From NCBI GenBank assembly GCA_027919835.1, contig JANVFP010000016.1:744001-808000 (forward strand): DNA of 64,000 nucleotides. Direction: 5' to 3'. Shown in pieces: positions 32,926 to 44,992 of this stretch; position 1 is the stretch's first letter; every line of letters begins with the position of its first letter. Source of the DNA: Lentinula raphanica (Eukaryota > Basidiomycota > Agaricomycetes > Agaricales > Omphalotaceae). Made by a program: the position numbers and the translations under genes. The notes under the pieces are model-generated. The model was given only the letters and a program-made list of their open reading frames with translations, was not told where the DNA came from and did not search any database.

Positions 32926-35900
32926 TCAAACATTGCAGTTGAAGAACAAAATCAAACTTAAATCATGACTATTCATTAATTCAGATACGTTGAGACAACA
33001 ACGATTCCATGTATTCGGGGGAGCGTATCCGACTTGATGTACGTTGTGCTCGTCAAATAAGTTTTTAGCTTCGTGGTCAGGTATACTCTGAGGTGAATCA
33101 TACACTGGGTGATCTGTGGACCGGTGGTGGGATGTTGCCAAAGTTGAAGAGGATGCTGTTAGTCCTTCTCGCTGTTCATTGTCATTGCCTTGGGTGAGAA
33201 CGACATCTGAATGATTTGAAGCCGTAACAGAGGCTGCAACATGGGAGGTCCCAACTGTGTGAACGTTGGGAACAAATTCCTGACCAGGGTCAGAAACCGC
33301 ACTACCTCGACCTGCAGACAAAGAGGGAAACGGGATTGTAGATTGCACTGCAAGAGCTTCATGAGAACCCGTCAATGGATACGCAGGCCTGCGGGGAGCA
33401 CTTTGGGCAACTGGAGAATTGGACATACTGTTCATATCGGGTGAAGACGATGCTGATTGACTTTGAAAATCGGGCGACACTGGAGGTAAAGGAAGTGGAC
33501 TACCGTGCGGAGGCGGCGGGGGCCCTTCGTCTTCAATCCTCGCAGGTGGCACAATAGGTTGCGGAGGCCAAGCTGGAACCTGTGCTGAAGTGTACAACTG
33601 TGTTCGAGGCCATGCGCCAACGAAGTTATGACTTGAGTTCGTATCCTGCATCAACTGTCATCAATCTGGACTTGTACAGAGAGAGCTTTAATAGAAACTC
33701 ACGTTCGTTGCCGGTTTCGGGATACCAATATGTGGATGAGGTAGGTGGAAACGTTCGGAATGGACCCCAGGTGGTTGCACATAATGGTCCATTTGAAACG
33801 GCTGATATTGCGCATTCAACATCGACGAATCGTTAGTAGCATATGAGGTCCTGGCCCCGCCCGGGTTGAATTGTGCTTTTGGTGTTGGTGTAGAAAGATC
33901 AGTCTCCACAGGAATTTCTGCTGGAAAATTCAGCAGTTCCCTCACACGAGCATCTGAATCTGTTTCATAATTCGCAGAACGGGTTCTATGTCCTTCGGCG
34001 ATATGTATCGGTGCAGAACGTTCGGTGGTCTGAGGCCCTCGAAAATGAAGAGGCTCATGCGGTATTGTGCTCGTGTAAAAAGTAGGCTCACGTTGTGTGG
34101 GTACGTAACCCGCTTGTTGCAGAGGCAGTTGTTTGGGCGAACGGTAGGGGACATCATTGGAAGACACCAGCTGTCGAGTGAACACGCGTGGTTGATCAAT
34201 GTAACCAGAGCTTCCCTGGGACCATTGATATCGAGGCATACGACGAATCTCTCTGGATTGCTGAGCATGCAATTGAGGATGACTGATAATGCTTGGACCT
34301 GGACGAGATCTTTCCACCATGGATTGGCCATTTGAATGGTATTGGGTAGCCAGCTGTTGATTGACAGGATGGTAGTTATAGACAGGACGGATACGTCCCT
34401 CAAAAGAGGTGCTCGCAGGATCATTGTCATGCCGGTAAAGATTCATATCATCATGAGGGACAATATTCCTAGATTGGACCTGTAAGGGATTTTGTACAGT
34501 CCTCATGTCGGGGCGGGCTTCACCAGCGATATTATCGCCGACACGGACATTATGAGGAAACGGTATCCTATCCGTTTGCATTGCGGGGTGCGACCACTGT
34601 TGTGTGTGGCGGCCTGCAGGAGACTGGTCCGGATACCGGGTAGCACGTACAGTCTCGACACTCGCTCGATTGTATGGAGAATTTAAACGACGCCAAGCTG
34701 ATCTCTGCTCAAAGACTTTGCGAGCGTTGGATGCAGGCGTAGTGGGAGAGGCAGGACCGGACATGGTGTGAGAAAACAGATTCGACATGGTCTTGTTGGG
34801 AGGTGAAGCTATACCACTAGCCTGTCGAGGTGTCTACAAGCATCATGAGTGTCAGCCGATACTACTCTTGTGATGACAACACGCCGCAAACTTACCTCGT
34901 TCAAGGTCTTCGGCGTAAAAGCAGACCATAATATACCATGCGGTCGACCGGTTGTAGCTCCCATCTGAGTAGACACGAGGGAAGTAGGATGTGGAAGCCC
35001 CGGTGGATATGGAGGTACCGAGGAGTTGATGTTGTCAGGGTTTGATACTACTGGGCCATCTTGTACATGATGGCGCGCAGGGTCAGAGTGGTACGTGGCA
35101 TGTGGTTGAAAGCCCGGAGACAGACGCGAGGGTGTAGTACTCCAGTCGGTTTTGGAAGGCGCCAAAATCTCATTGAGACGCTGACGTTGCAAGAGTGTAT
35201 TAGGAGTAATCTCACGAGCAACATTTGCGGTCGAGCTTGCACCATTATATACTGGGAAGCCGGAACTACTTCCACCCTTGAATATACCTTTAGCGTGAAG
35301 CATATGAATAATCAGGGTGGGTACTCACGATATCAGATACATTTGGCTCTATAGCTCGAGCTTTGCCTTTGTCTACCCGCTGTAACGGCACACCTTCATT
35401 TTCAGAAGGCCTCATTCCCTCTTCTATGTTTGTTGGATTCTCCGACGCTGCCTCATGTGGGGACTCGTGTATGATTTCAGTAATACGAGTGGATGGGAGT
35501 TGTGACAGCAGCTCGTGAAAGTGTTCAGCCTGCTGTGGATCGGGAGTATTCAAAAGGGACATGTTGGCAATATCTGAGCTTGTAGCAGGTGATGTTCGAA
35601 GAGCGGAACCACTAGGCATCTAGAGTAGAGAATGATATCGGCATACTACATACTAAACTCTTGAACCAAAGGCACTTACGATGACGCTGTCCTGATCCAT
35701 GACCCTAGCTTTTTCTTTGTCTATACGCCGCAAAGGAAGGGCGTTGGCAAGATACGTATTACTTCGGTCGTTTCTTTCTGACAAACGCTCTGAGCCCTGT
35801 TGATCTCCAGGACCTCTAAGGCCAGATGAGGGCATATGTTCTTCAGCTATTGGTGATGCGTCTGGAATCCCCACAATCGAAGGTGGTACGTGTACGTGTC

Positions 35901-36735
35901 TTGCCATATTCTGGGTTTGACCTTCGTGTCTTGCCATCGCGTAGCGATTCACCACACGAGCTATGTATTCGTTCCCCTCTCCCATAGCATCCCCTAATAC
36001 CAACACAACCCTCCGGCCTGATTCGAGCACAACGTTCGGACTGGAGCTGACAATCCTCATCTCCCCAGCACCCAGCGCCTTTGGATTAGAGTTTGGGATA
36101 GATTCCTCGAGCAGGATCAGATAGTCACTGTTACCAGTTGGGAAGATGACATGGTCACCAAGGTGTACAGATATTCGTTGACCGAGATTGAGGATCGACT
36201 TTCTGGGTTCGAGTACATGGTATGGACGTTGAAACGGAGGATGACCACCATTATCTTCGACTGGATAGTGTTGTGCACCTTCCATGATCGAAGGACCTGG
36301 CCCACCGATACGATTTGTATGGGGCAGGCTTTCGTCAAGAGGTATCCCATCTGGTCCAAACGAGTGTCTTCGACCATCAAACGCAAAAGAGGACCGTCTA
36401 CCAGGAAGATGATGAGTGGTATACGACGATCCGTCTGTTATGTTGAGGGATCCACTCAGCGGAGGAAGATAACGAGCCGCCGATCCCGATGGGTACTTTG
36501 AACGGTCCTCAAATGCAGATCCAGAAGAGGATCGTCTACCGGTACGAATATGTGAGACATGGGAGGCTGCGTCTGCTTTGTAAATGGGTCCATCTGGCGG
36601 AGGGACATGACTAGCCGTACCCAAGTGATCATGAGCCGGCGTATAATATGGATGAGGTTCACGTGGAAGTTGTATATCTCTAAGACGTTTGAAGAGATTT
36701 GTAATTCGTTTGATTCTAAGAGTTGGTATTTTCAT
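32926..36735 (-). CDS. Large disordered protein, 1,192 residues
   Basis: Five exons (36735-35680, 35619-35329, 35276-34896, 34833-33703, 33645-32926) all meet in phase 0. The N-terminus is basic (MKIPTLRIKRITNLFKRLRDI). Most of the rest is rich in Pro, Ser, His, Gln and Arg with little predicted folding; the exception is residues about 180-260, with ILNLGQRISVHLGDHVIFP and RRVVLVLGDAMGEGNEYIARVV, which looks like a small beta-rich domain. The motif (L)RRIDKEKARVM in exon 1 recurs as LQRVDKGKARAI in exon 2, suggesting an internal duplication. The third exon's acceptor (GTATATTCAAG) was picked because the nearer AG gives the wrong frame. I know no named homologue. Confidence 0.6.
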
Positions 36736-37414
36736 GTTTGTCGTGTCGTTTGATCGTTATTGAAAGTTCGTGAAGGATTCTTCGTTGATTCGTGTAGATC
36801 GATATCGAGCGAGATCGTTCAAAAGCTTGAGAAAGGTCGTTCCGGTTGATGAAAGATCTGAAAGAAAACTCACTTTTAAGCACACTCAACCAACAGCCTC
36901 GTATACAAGACGAACCATACCGAGTCTTTCCTGGAGACACCTTGAAGGAGGATGGAACAAAACGATGGTATGTTTTTTTGTTGTCTTTCTTTCTTGGTCG
37001 TCAGGTGTAGATAATAACCGATAAACAATGCTGTCGAGCGCTCTCACTAAGTAGGTCCGCTGTAGGTCCATCAGGAGTCCTTGTTTTTCGCAGAGGGTTA
37101 GATTGTGTTTGTTTTCCGGTGAAAAAATGCGATGAACATCTGACGACGTTTTTGTGATACCCCAAGGCGCTTGTTGTCGTCGAAGAAGGTCTTTACCGCT
37201 GAAGAAGTGATGTTCTATGTGATCGTGATTTAAGATAGATAATCTGTATATATTCAGGATATATCGAATGAGACAAGATGGACTGGCTGAATGTGCGATA
37301 AGTTCTGTGATTCAATGACGATAGCTTGTCCCGAATCGACTACGAGCGAAAGCCGCCGAGCTGCTCGAGAGAACTTGAGATTAAGAAGTTAACGATATGA
37401 AACCAAATGGATAC
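36736..37414. other. Intergenic, promoter of the disordered protein
   Basis: No gene is seen. It carries the 5' flank of the upstream gene and the 3' flank of ATG29. Confidence 0.4.
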
Positions 37415-38827
37415 TCACAATCTCGAGCCGTTCCCTCTGATGTTGGATAATAGAGCGCTATCCAACGCACTCGCAGAAAGACTGGTATCTACCACCAACA
37501 CCAACAAACGTGACTCAGAGCATAAGTAGATGTAAAGACCAAATGACCTTACCGCTAATATCACTGAAACTCCCCGTCGACGCCTCCGAACCATCTCTAT
37601 CCTGCTCACTCACCCGGTTCACCGCATGCGGAAGCCCACGATGAGATTGGCTGAGCGCGCTTCGCGGAGACAACGCCGGAGGACTCAACGACGCAGTCGG
37701 AGACATATGCCTATGGTGCGGGGGTGACCGTGGTTGTGGAGACTGTGATGAGGAGCCAGGCGCAGGAGAGGGTATTTCCGGTAGGGAGCCTTGGGGTGAG
37801 CTAGCCCTAGACACACTCTGGCTCGTACTAGCGCTTTGGCTTGATAATGAAGCGTTGGAACGATGGGCCTGGTTATTCTGGTGAAGATCGACAACATGCC
37901 CATTCGAGCCATCTCTTCCTCGAGCGTAGTCTCTACTTTGTCTTGCCATATTTCGGCCTTGCGTCCGCCCAATGCTAACCAATCCCAACATATCCCCCGT
38001 AACCATCTTCTGCAACTCAGCCAGCTTCTTATCTAGAGCCTCTTGTTCCTCCGCTACACGTTCCGCTTCTTCCTCCTTCAACATCTCATCTTCGTCCGAG
38101 TCTATTTCGTCTTCTCCTGATGACGAAGGAGATATCGGACGTTGTTCAAGACCTGGTTGTATCTGTGTAGACTTTCTTGCGATAGGACTCTGTAGTGTGA
38201 GGGTCGAGGAGGATGCTGTTGCTTTCTTTGGGTGTAAAGATGGTGTAGATGAATTATCACGGTGTCCGATCGAGTTGAGCCTTGCGCGTATACCCAACGG
38301 AGTCGTTCCGTGACTCAAGGAAGGTGAGATACGCGGGTTCCATCGACCAAGCGCACGTCCAGCGATACTTGGAGCAACTTGGTCCGTGAAAGGCCCAAAA
38401 GGTGCGCCAGGCGGTCCATTAGGAGAGATGGGACTTGATACGCCTGATATATCTTGTAAACCACGCAGATCTTCTTGGTATCTGGCGTGTACTCTGTAGA
38501 GCAGATACGGAAGGGGTACTTCAAGATGCGCGGCGAGGCCTTTCCCTGGCAAAGAATTTGGATTGTCGTCTTGTGAAGGTGGAAGACGAAGGACTTACAA
38601 TCTGCGCCACCGCTGTCGCTAGCTCTGGACTTTTCTATCACTTTCCATAGTATATCTGCTTTCTCTGGTCCCCATTCAACCTGAAAGGTTCACTTATGAG
38701 AATTGACAACGGACAAGTCATGATAACACACCTTGGGAGGGTCACTAATCTGTTCTTCCTGGTTCACTGGTCGATTGTAGGGCAACCGGACGACGACGCG
38801 TACGTTTGAGGTCGAAGTTGAGGGCAT
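37415..38827 (-). CDS. ATG29: Autophagy protein Atg29
   Basis: Four exons (38827-38732, 38680-38599, 38545-37553, 37488-37415) encode 414 residues. The first 85 residues carry the Atg29 N-terminal domain: NVRVVVRLPYNRP, then PPKVEWGPEKADILWKVI and DWKGLAAHLEVPLPYLLYR, with RYQEDLRGL behind. Atg29 works with Atg17 and Atg31 in the scaffold of the phagophore assembly site, and the yeast protein has the same small folded head and long disordered tail. The tail has an acidic coiled coil (DEDEMLKEEEAERVAEEQEAL) and Ser/Pro-rich runs, and ends SLSASALDSALLSNIRG. The intron inside the DWKG tryptophan is supported by that conserved motif. Confidence 0.85.
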
Positions 38828-39078
38828 ATTCCCGGTTCTAGTATCCTTTGAGATCGTGATTGTAAAACAAGAGCGAGCTGCACCTCTGCATAGTGAGTGT
38901 AGCTGCTCAAAGACTGTGGTTTATTGACGTGAGAAACTTGTGAACCTCAGGCCTCCCGCTTCGCTGCTTGAAGCTCAAGTCTCGGCTTCAAGCTTCAGTA
39001 CCAGTGTTATATGTTATTACAAGATACAATAATATACAGCCTAATTCCACAATATACAGCATAAATACATACATGCAC

Positions 39079-40413
39079 TCATATCAACGAAACCCTAGTC
39101 CGAACAAGCCCTCCACGCCAATTCCGCATACCCGCAGACCGTCGATGAGACCAATCACCTTGCATCCTCGAGAACGCATCCTGGATATGCTCAGGCCTCA
39201 ACGCCGTCCGTGCCTCAGGCGGAGGAAGAAACAGCGAATTGACAGGCATAGTATACTCATCTCGATCCGGTGAATCCTCGCGACGTCTCTTCTCAGCTGA
39301 CCCTCCCATCCCATTGGCTTTGCGTTTCCCGAGCACAGGTGAGGAGTAGTCGTCCCTGTGGTAGGCTTCTTCTAGAGATTTCTTCACGGAGAGTCCGGCA
39401 AGGGTTAGAGAGCGAACCATTTCGAAGGCGAGGAAACCGACGATATCGACTGTGTCGTCGTTGGAGCGGAGGTCGAGGTGAGAAGGGAGGTTGAGGAATT
39501 CACGGAACCGTTTAGCTGAAGGAGTTATGATTAGCATTCGTTCAAGTCTCTAGCATGTGAGAAGAGTTTACCCTTGCGGTAGGTGAATGTAGCCTGTCGA
39601 CAATCTGCATAGTGTTGATACTCTTCTCTGGTCATCTGCCGAGTAGCATCATCTGCTTCCTATAATACAGAGTGGATCAGTGTTTGACTGACGAGGATGT
39701 GCAAAAACTGACCTTTAATCGTTGTATAGACGCTGCATGAGCTTCTAGATCATCTTCGTCCTCTTCGTCTTCATCTTCACGACCGCTCTGTCTTAATACT
39801 TCAGAATACAGCGTTGTGATTTCCCAAGGTAGTTTGATCGTTATCTTCTGCGCTTTCGCCGCGAGTTTGTCTGTGAACGGATGCATGTTAACACCAAATC
39901 TCAAGATTTGAGCACTGAAGACCACATACCATCCGCACCATCCTCAAGAGCTTCCTCTACTCCACCTCCACCAGCGGCGTTATCAGAATCCTTCGCATGT
40001 TTGCGCACGTCTTTCCAAGAAAGATATGTTCTTAGACGATTAACTTTGCCTCTATCATGTCGAATGAGGAATATAAGGTCTTCAGCAGACAGATACCGTG
40101 CGCCGCGGCGTATGGCTAAGCCTCTGGCTTGGATGATCTGAGTGCATCTCATGAACGACATATCTAAACCTCAACAGCAAGAAGTACTGACAAGTTCTAC
40201 AAGCTGACTCCGGACAATGTCTTCAACAAGGTTTACAGTTTCAGGTAAAGGATCTTGAACTTCTCCGAAAACGAACATCTACATTCGAAATCGCGTTAGT
40301 TACAACGTCGAATAAATATGTGAGAAGCGTATTACCATTTGAGATATCTCTTGAGTATATTTGTAGTCCTTCATCGTACTCGTTGCCTCACCAGGCTTCT
40401 TGGCGGAGGCCAT
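39079..40413 (-). CDS. SPT3: SAGA subunit Spt3
   Basis: Six exons (40413-40336, 40278-40192, 40137-39930, 39870-39713, 39659-39572, 39515-39079) give 351 residues. The N-terminal histone fold is clear: [33 protein letters not shown] and [20 protein letters not shown]. The second fold comes later ([37 protein letters not shown]). Spt3 holds both halves of a histone pair and delivers TBP to promoters as part of the SAGA coactivator. An acidic stretch ([15 protein letters not shown]) lies between folds and the C-terminus is extended and basic. A MITE is inserted 149 bp upstream of the start codon. Confidence 0.93.
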
Positions 40414-40553
40414 AATATTGATGAAAACTGAATCACGGTTGATTCGAATGGTGGTGGAAGTGGTTGAAGCGACAGCGGTGGCTGTGCAATCCGTGTGCCA
40501 GAATATTCACGGGCGGCAATTCCTTCCTCAACTCATCTCTTAACCTTATCCCA

Positions 40554-40972
40554 CCTGTTGGAGGACCCCGGAAAGCCACCTACGAACTCGTTTCCCTGTC
40601 CCGGAAATTTTCGAGATTTTGGGCTCTAGCAATGGTCAGTTACACGGAAATTTTAGCAATTTTTGGATGGACGATTGACCATTTTGACCCGGAAATTTTG
40701 ACCAATTTGAACCAGGTTTGAGCATGACCCGGAAAATTTTGCCTTATATGGGGGCCTGGTCCAGCCTTCAGGCGGACCAGGCGGGGAAAAAATTTCCATA
40801 TTAGGAGATTTTTGACAAAATTTACCCGACCTTTGAGCACTGTCCCGGAAATTTTTGACCCTTTGGGAGGTTTGAGGATCTGTCCCGGAAATTTTAGGTC
40901 AAAAAGTGACCCGGAAATTTTGGCACTTCCGGAAACGACCTCGTAGGGGGTTTTCCGGGGTCCTCCTGTTGG
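40554..40972. mobile_element. Non-autonomous hAT-like element (MITE), copy 2
   Basis: A 403-bp element (40562-40964) has inverted ends starting AGGACCCCGGAAA that match at 30 of 34 positions. It is flanked by identical 8-bp duplications CCTGTTGG (40554-40561 and 40965-40972). The interior repeats CCCGGAAATTTT at least six times in one orientation. It differs from copy 1 inside but shares the first eight terminal bases and the 8-bp duplication length. It sits in the promoter of SPT3. Confidence 0.87.
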
Positions 40973-42558
40973 TCGCTCCCTGTCCTCTGTCATATGTCGG
41001 CGTAGCCATGGTACGAGTTTTTCTCTCACTACATAGTATATTATCTGTTGAATATTCCCTATTCTAATTTGACATTTTACAGTTCCGCTTCGTCTACCAT
41101 CATGATTTTTTCGCGAGGCTCCTAGAGTTACAGCCCGTTGGGGCGAACACGACGTGATATGTGATATAGCATCAATCCTCCCCACAGAAACTTCCGTCTT
41201 TGAAGGATTGGCCTATCAGCGAAACAAAATCGGATTCACGACAGGACGATAAAAGTTGATGACTATAATAAGAGGATCGTTTCCAGGGTGAATATCTTCA
41301 AGCTATTGAAACCAATGTTGATCACCAACTGCCCCATCTACTGATGAGCTACCAGTCATCAAAAATATCAAAGGTCGTGTTTGAATTACATGATGATTTC
41401 TTGAGCTTCTTTGAAGTTCTTCCTAAAAGCCGAAACAAGCAAGGTGTTGGACCCCGGCGGGGTACATTGATGAAGAACCTGGGAATGCTTATGAGTTATT
41501 CCCAGGTTATTCCTACGTTGAAGTCTCCAGTCTCAGGACTGCGTGAGCTAATACTAGTTCAATAATTGAAAATCAGTTGCAATATTTCTTGATTGCATCA
41601 TGATCTCCTTGATTTAATGGCTTGTCATTGTCAATCTGGTCTTGCCGACTCTCAGTCTCTCTGCAGTGTCCCCTAGTGTCCCTAGTCCCATAACAATTGA
41701 ATTTTGAGGTTGTAGACTCATTGTTCAGAGATCAATTGATGTAATGTATCATATATGGATAATGGTGGTAACAGTACAAAAATAGGGAACCAAGGTCCAA
41801 GTCCAAGGTATGATAGATAGTACATAGCTGTGAGTAGTAAGTCCTTAGTAACTATAGAAACAGTATTACATATCTAGAGAGTAGCAAGAGGCAATATTAG
41901 TTCAATCTAGTAGTAATCAGGATAGACTGGATAGTTAGTTAAAATTTTCAGGTAGGATTGTTGCCATGTCTCACAGCAGATACTATGGTATGTTGGGTAG
42001 ATGGAATTTTTCAAGTTTTTGTTGATAGAGCTCAATGTACTCACTATTAGAAAAAACTAAGTTGATAATTGTGTTTCTAGACCTTGAAAACCCTTATACT
42101 GAAACCCTTGAAGAGCTAGATGGCGAGAGTAAAAGTAAAGTATTGGCCAATGACCGACAAACAACAGGCAGTTATACTGCATTGGTCACACAATGTCACC
42201 TGAATGTTACTCAATGGCAAGCATGTAAATTTGGCACTGGGGCAGAATGAGACTTGAGTTCAATTTCAATGACTTCTGTAACAAGTTACAACTCCCACAA
42301 GCAGCCCCCTGGCGGAGTGCTCTGTGCTCTTGTAATCAAGCATTTTTTGGGGTTAGTATACTTAACTTCCTGCACTGGTTTATCTTCCCAACAGACCATA
42401 GTCATCAAATCACAACTTCTATTATTGAAAAATTACTTTGCATTGACTATTCAATTTTCTAAACAATCAACTTATCCATTGAGCTATCACTTACTAAAGC
42501 TGGGTAGATTGTCTGGCCTGATTGATTACTGTGATGTTTTGTAGCTAACAACAAAGTT

Positions 42559-42783
42559 CATCAGCAAAACTGACCTGGTGCCTAGGCTGCCTAGAGATAC
42601 CCCCCAAAACCTCAGCAGTTTAAAAACTTTGAATTTGCCTGAAAAAGCCTGAGCAAGCTTGAGTTTGCTTGAAAAAGCCTGGGCAAGCCTGAGTTTGCCT
42701 CAGATTCCTTTGGGTGCTTTGGGAGAGCCTAGGTTTTGGGGGATATCTCTGGGTTACCTAGACCAAGGGTACTTTTCCTGATG
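42559..42783. repeat. Imperfect 54-bp inverted repeat with internal tandem repeat
   Basis: Arms at 42559-42612 and 42731-42783 are complementary with a few gaps; the best core is AGAGATAYCCCCCAAAACCT. Between them, AGCCTGRGCAAGCYTGAGTT occurs twice in tandem. It could be a foldback or MITE, but I find no clear target duplication. Confidence 0.6.
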
Positions 42784-42944
42784 TTACAGGAAACAAGGTA
42801 CAGTACGCAGTCATGCCAACCTACACTGGTTGTTGTGGCACATAGTAACATTACTCTATAAACAATTATCTTTGTATCTCATGTTGAACATTGCTAAAGT
42901 TTGAGCTTATAAATAGGCAAGCTGTACAATAGTATAAATTCAGA

Positions 42945-44617
42945 ATGGATTTTACTTGCTTCAGCAGCTCTCTTTCTTGCTTCTTATTTTCATCTGTCAT
43001 GCCTACTTATACCCCAATATTTGATTACACAGAAAATATTTTTGATGATAATATAGAGTCAATCTTTGCCCTAACAATTGTAAGGGCAAACTTTCTTTAT
43101 TTTTGCACAAACACTAATATCATGATTTTTCACCCATATAGTTTGAGGCACTATTACATGGTAAGTGTTACTGCATATTACTACTACTCATGATTGTTTT
43201 TCTGACTATACTTTGTATATTAGGAGCATACACACTACTCTTTGGATTTTACTTATATCTGCAATATCATCAGCAAAAACGACACTACCATTTGCAATTA
43301 CCTATGATTCTACTTTATTTCTTAGCCACAGCATCACTAGTCCTCTCAATCATGGAAGAAAAAGAGTGGACTTTGCAAACTATATTTGTACTAGTTGATC
43401 AGATGGGTGATGATGCTATCTTCTCAAATACACTTGAGGCATTCACGTATGTATGAGATATCTATTTGCTAGTACCTTTATATTGACTCATTCGTGGTCT
43501 GCCTTCAATCCTTAGGATCACAACACATGCAATTTACATTGTAGCAAAGTGAGTGGTAGATATTTATTTTCAACAAGCCGGCACCAAAGGTCTCATTTCA
43601 CTCTCATCTAATCATGTGTCATTCAATGCTCTCCCGGTCAGCATGATTGGAGATTTCTTACTTGTTGGTTGCTTTATTTTCTTCAAAATCATTATAAGAT
43701 TTTTTACTAAGTGGCATGATTATTTAGCTATATCGTTGTCATATTTTGTGGGGTTCTGCTGCCAAAAAGATCATCATTGCTCTAGTTGTGCTTTCCCTGA
43801 TGAATTCAGGTAATTGTCACATTTCCCAATTTGGACATAGTGAATACTTATATAACATTGCATTTTAAAAGTAGCAGCCCTTGCAGCAATGGTTCAGATT
43901 GCTATCGGTGATGGGCTACTATTTCTTTCCTCAGATTCCCAATTCAGCACAGAACCAACTGTGATCATAGTTGCTTTTGTTTTTTTATCTGTGAATTTGT
44001 GTACAAACATAATCCTGACTAGCATGATTGGTAAGTTCTTTCTGGTATACAATGGCTATTTATATTATTGATTCCTCATAATATGCAGCTATAAGGATTT
44101 TTTTGATAGCTCGTTCTACTCAGCTGTCAGTAGGAAGCCTAAAATTGCAGAATGATAACAGACTCAATGATATTGTAGCAATTATGTGAGTATAAACCAA
44201 TACCCATCATGAAACTCCTCACAGTAAAATCTACTGGCACTGGGCAGACTTGAATCAGGATCCATATATCCTTTTGCTCTAGTGGTTGGTCTTATTCTGA
44301 ATTCAAGATCACCAAACATGGCAATAGATATACAAACTTTTCTAACACTATTTGTGGTATATCTCTCATTTTGTTATATCTCAATAATGCCTTGCTTATC
44401 AAAATTACAGGGAATTGCACCTACTCTCATCATGGTCAGGCTTGATCTCAAGATTACCCCAAAGAGACCAGCTTCCGACTCTCTATCAGTGACAGCTATG
44501 GAAGATGTAGTGCAAACTACAAATCCCAGCGAGACTCAGAATCAATTTGGGATTCAAGAACATAATCCTAGTACTAATACATATACTTTAACTTCATATA
44601 TTCTCAAGCAGGTCTGA
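42945..44617 (+). CDS. Seven-helix membrane protein of an Agaricomycete-type family
   Basis: Ten exons (42945-43079, 43142-43160, 43224-43446, 43516-43548, 43642-43663, 43728-43809, 43872-44030, 44089-44185, 44248-44356, 44411-44617) join in phase to 361 residues. Hydrophobic helices include TLLFGFYLYLQY, ILLYFLATASLVLSI, DFLLLYRCHILWG, IIIALVVLSLMNSG and YPFALVVGLILNS. The signature LLLYRCHILWG and the end GIAPTLIMVRL are typical of the large seven-helix protein families of unknown function in mushroom-forming fungi. The tail is cytoplasmic and polar. The region is unusually AT-rich for this window, yet no frame is broken. Two acceptors (43727, 44247) lie beyond nearer AGs and were chosen for the conserved motifs they restore. 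Confidence 0.75.
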
Positions 44618-44992
44618 TAGTGTCTGGTCATTTTTGAACTTTTTTGCCCCACCATTTGTTCTTCATGTCCCATGATTACATGGACAAAATGGACAAATCA
44701 TTGGAATGGACTGATATAGCCTATAGGACATTGTTGAATATTGAAACCTATCTTTATTTATTGCATCCGTATTTCTCCTACTCTCTGCAATCCAAACTTG
44801 GGTTCTTGCACTAGTATGGATAAGTAGTTCCATATTGACTCAAGCTTTGAAGCCCATGCAGGACCATCGAGTTGCAAGTGATTCTATGTGGTGAAGCAGG
44901 ACAAAAGGGACCCTGTCAATATCCAAGAAGTGCTTGCCATAAATCAGTGGTGCACCGACATTTATCATAGAGAGAAAGATGGGCGTCAGAGT
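44618..44992. other. Convergent 3' intergenic region
   Basis: Separates the ends of two convergent genes. No feature is seen. Confidence 0.4.

Larger units (their letters stand above)
40414..42944. other. Element-rich, AT-rich intergenic region
   Basis: Apart from the hAT-like MITE and a second inverted repeat at 42559-42783, the 2.5 kb shows lower GC than its surroundings and no gene. Small hairpins (for example CCTGGGAATGCTTATGAGTTATTCCCAGG near 41480, written here in part as CCTGGGAAT...ATTCCCAGG) occur. Confidence 0.5.
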
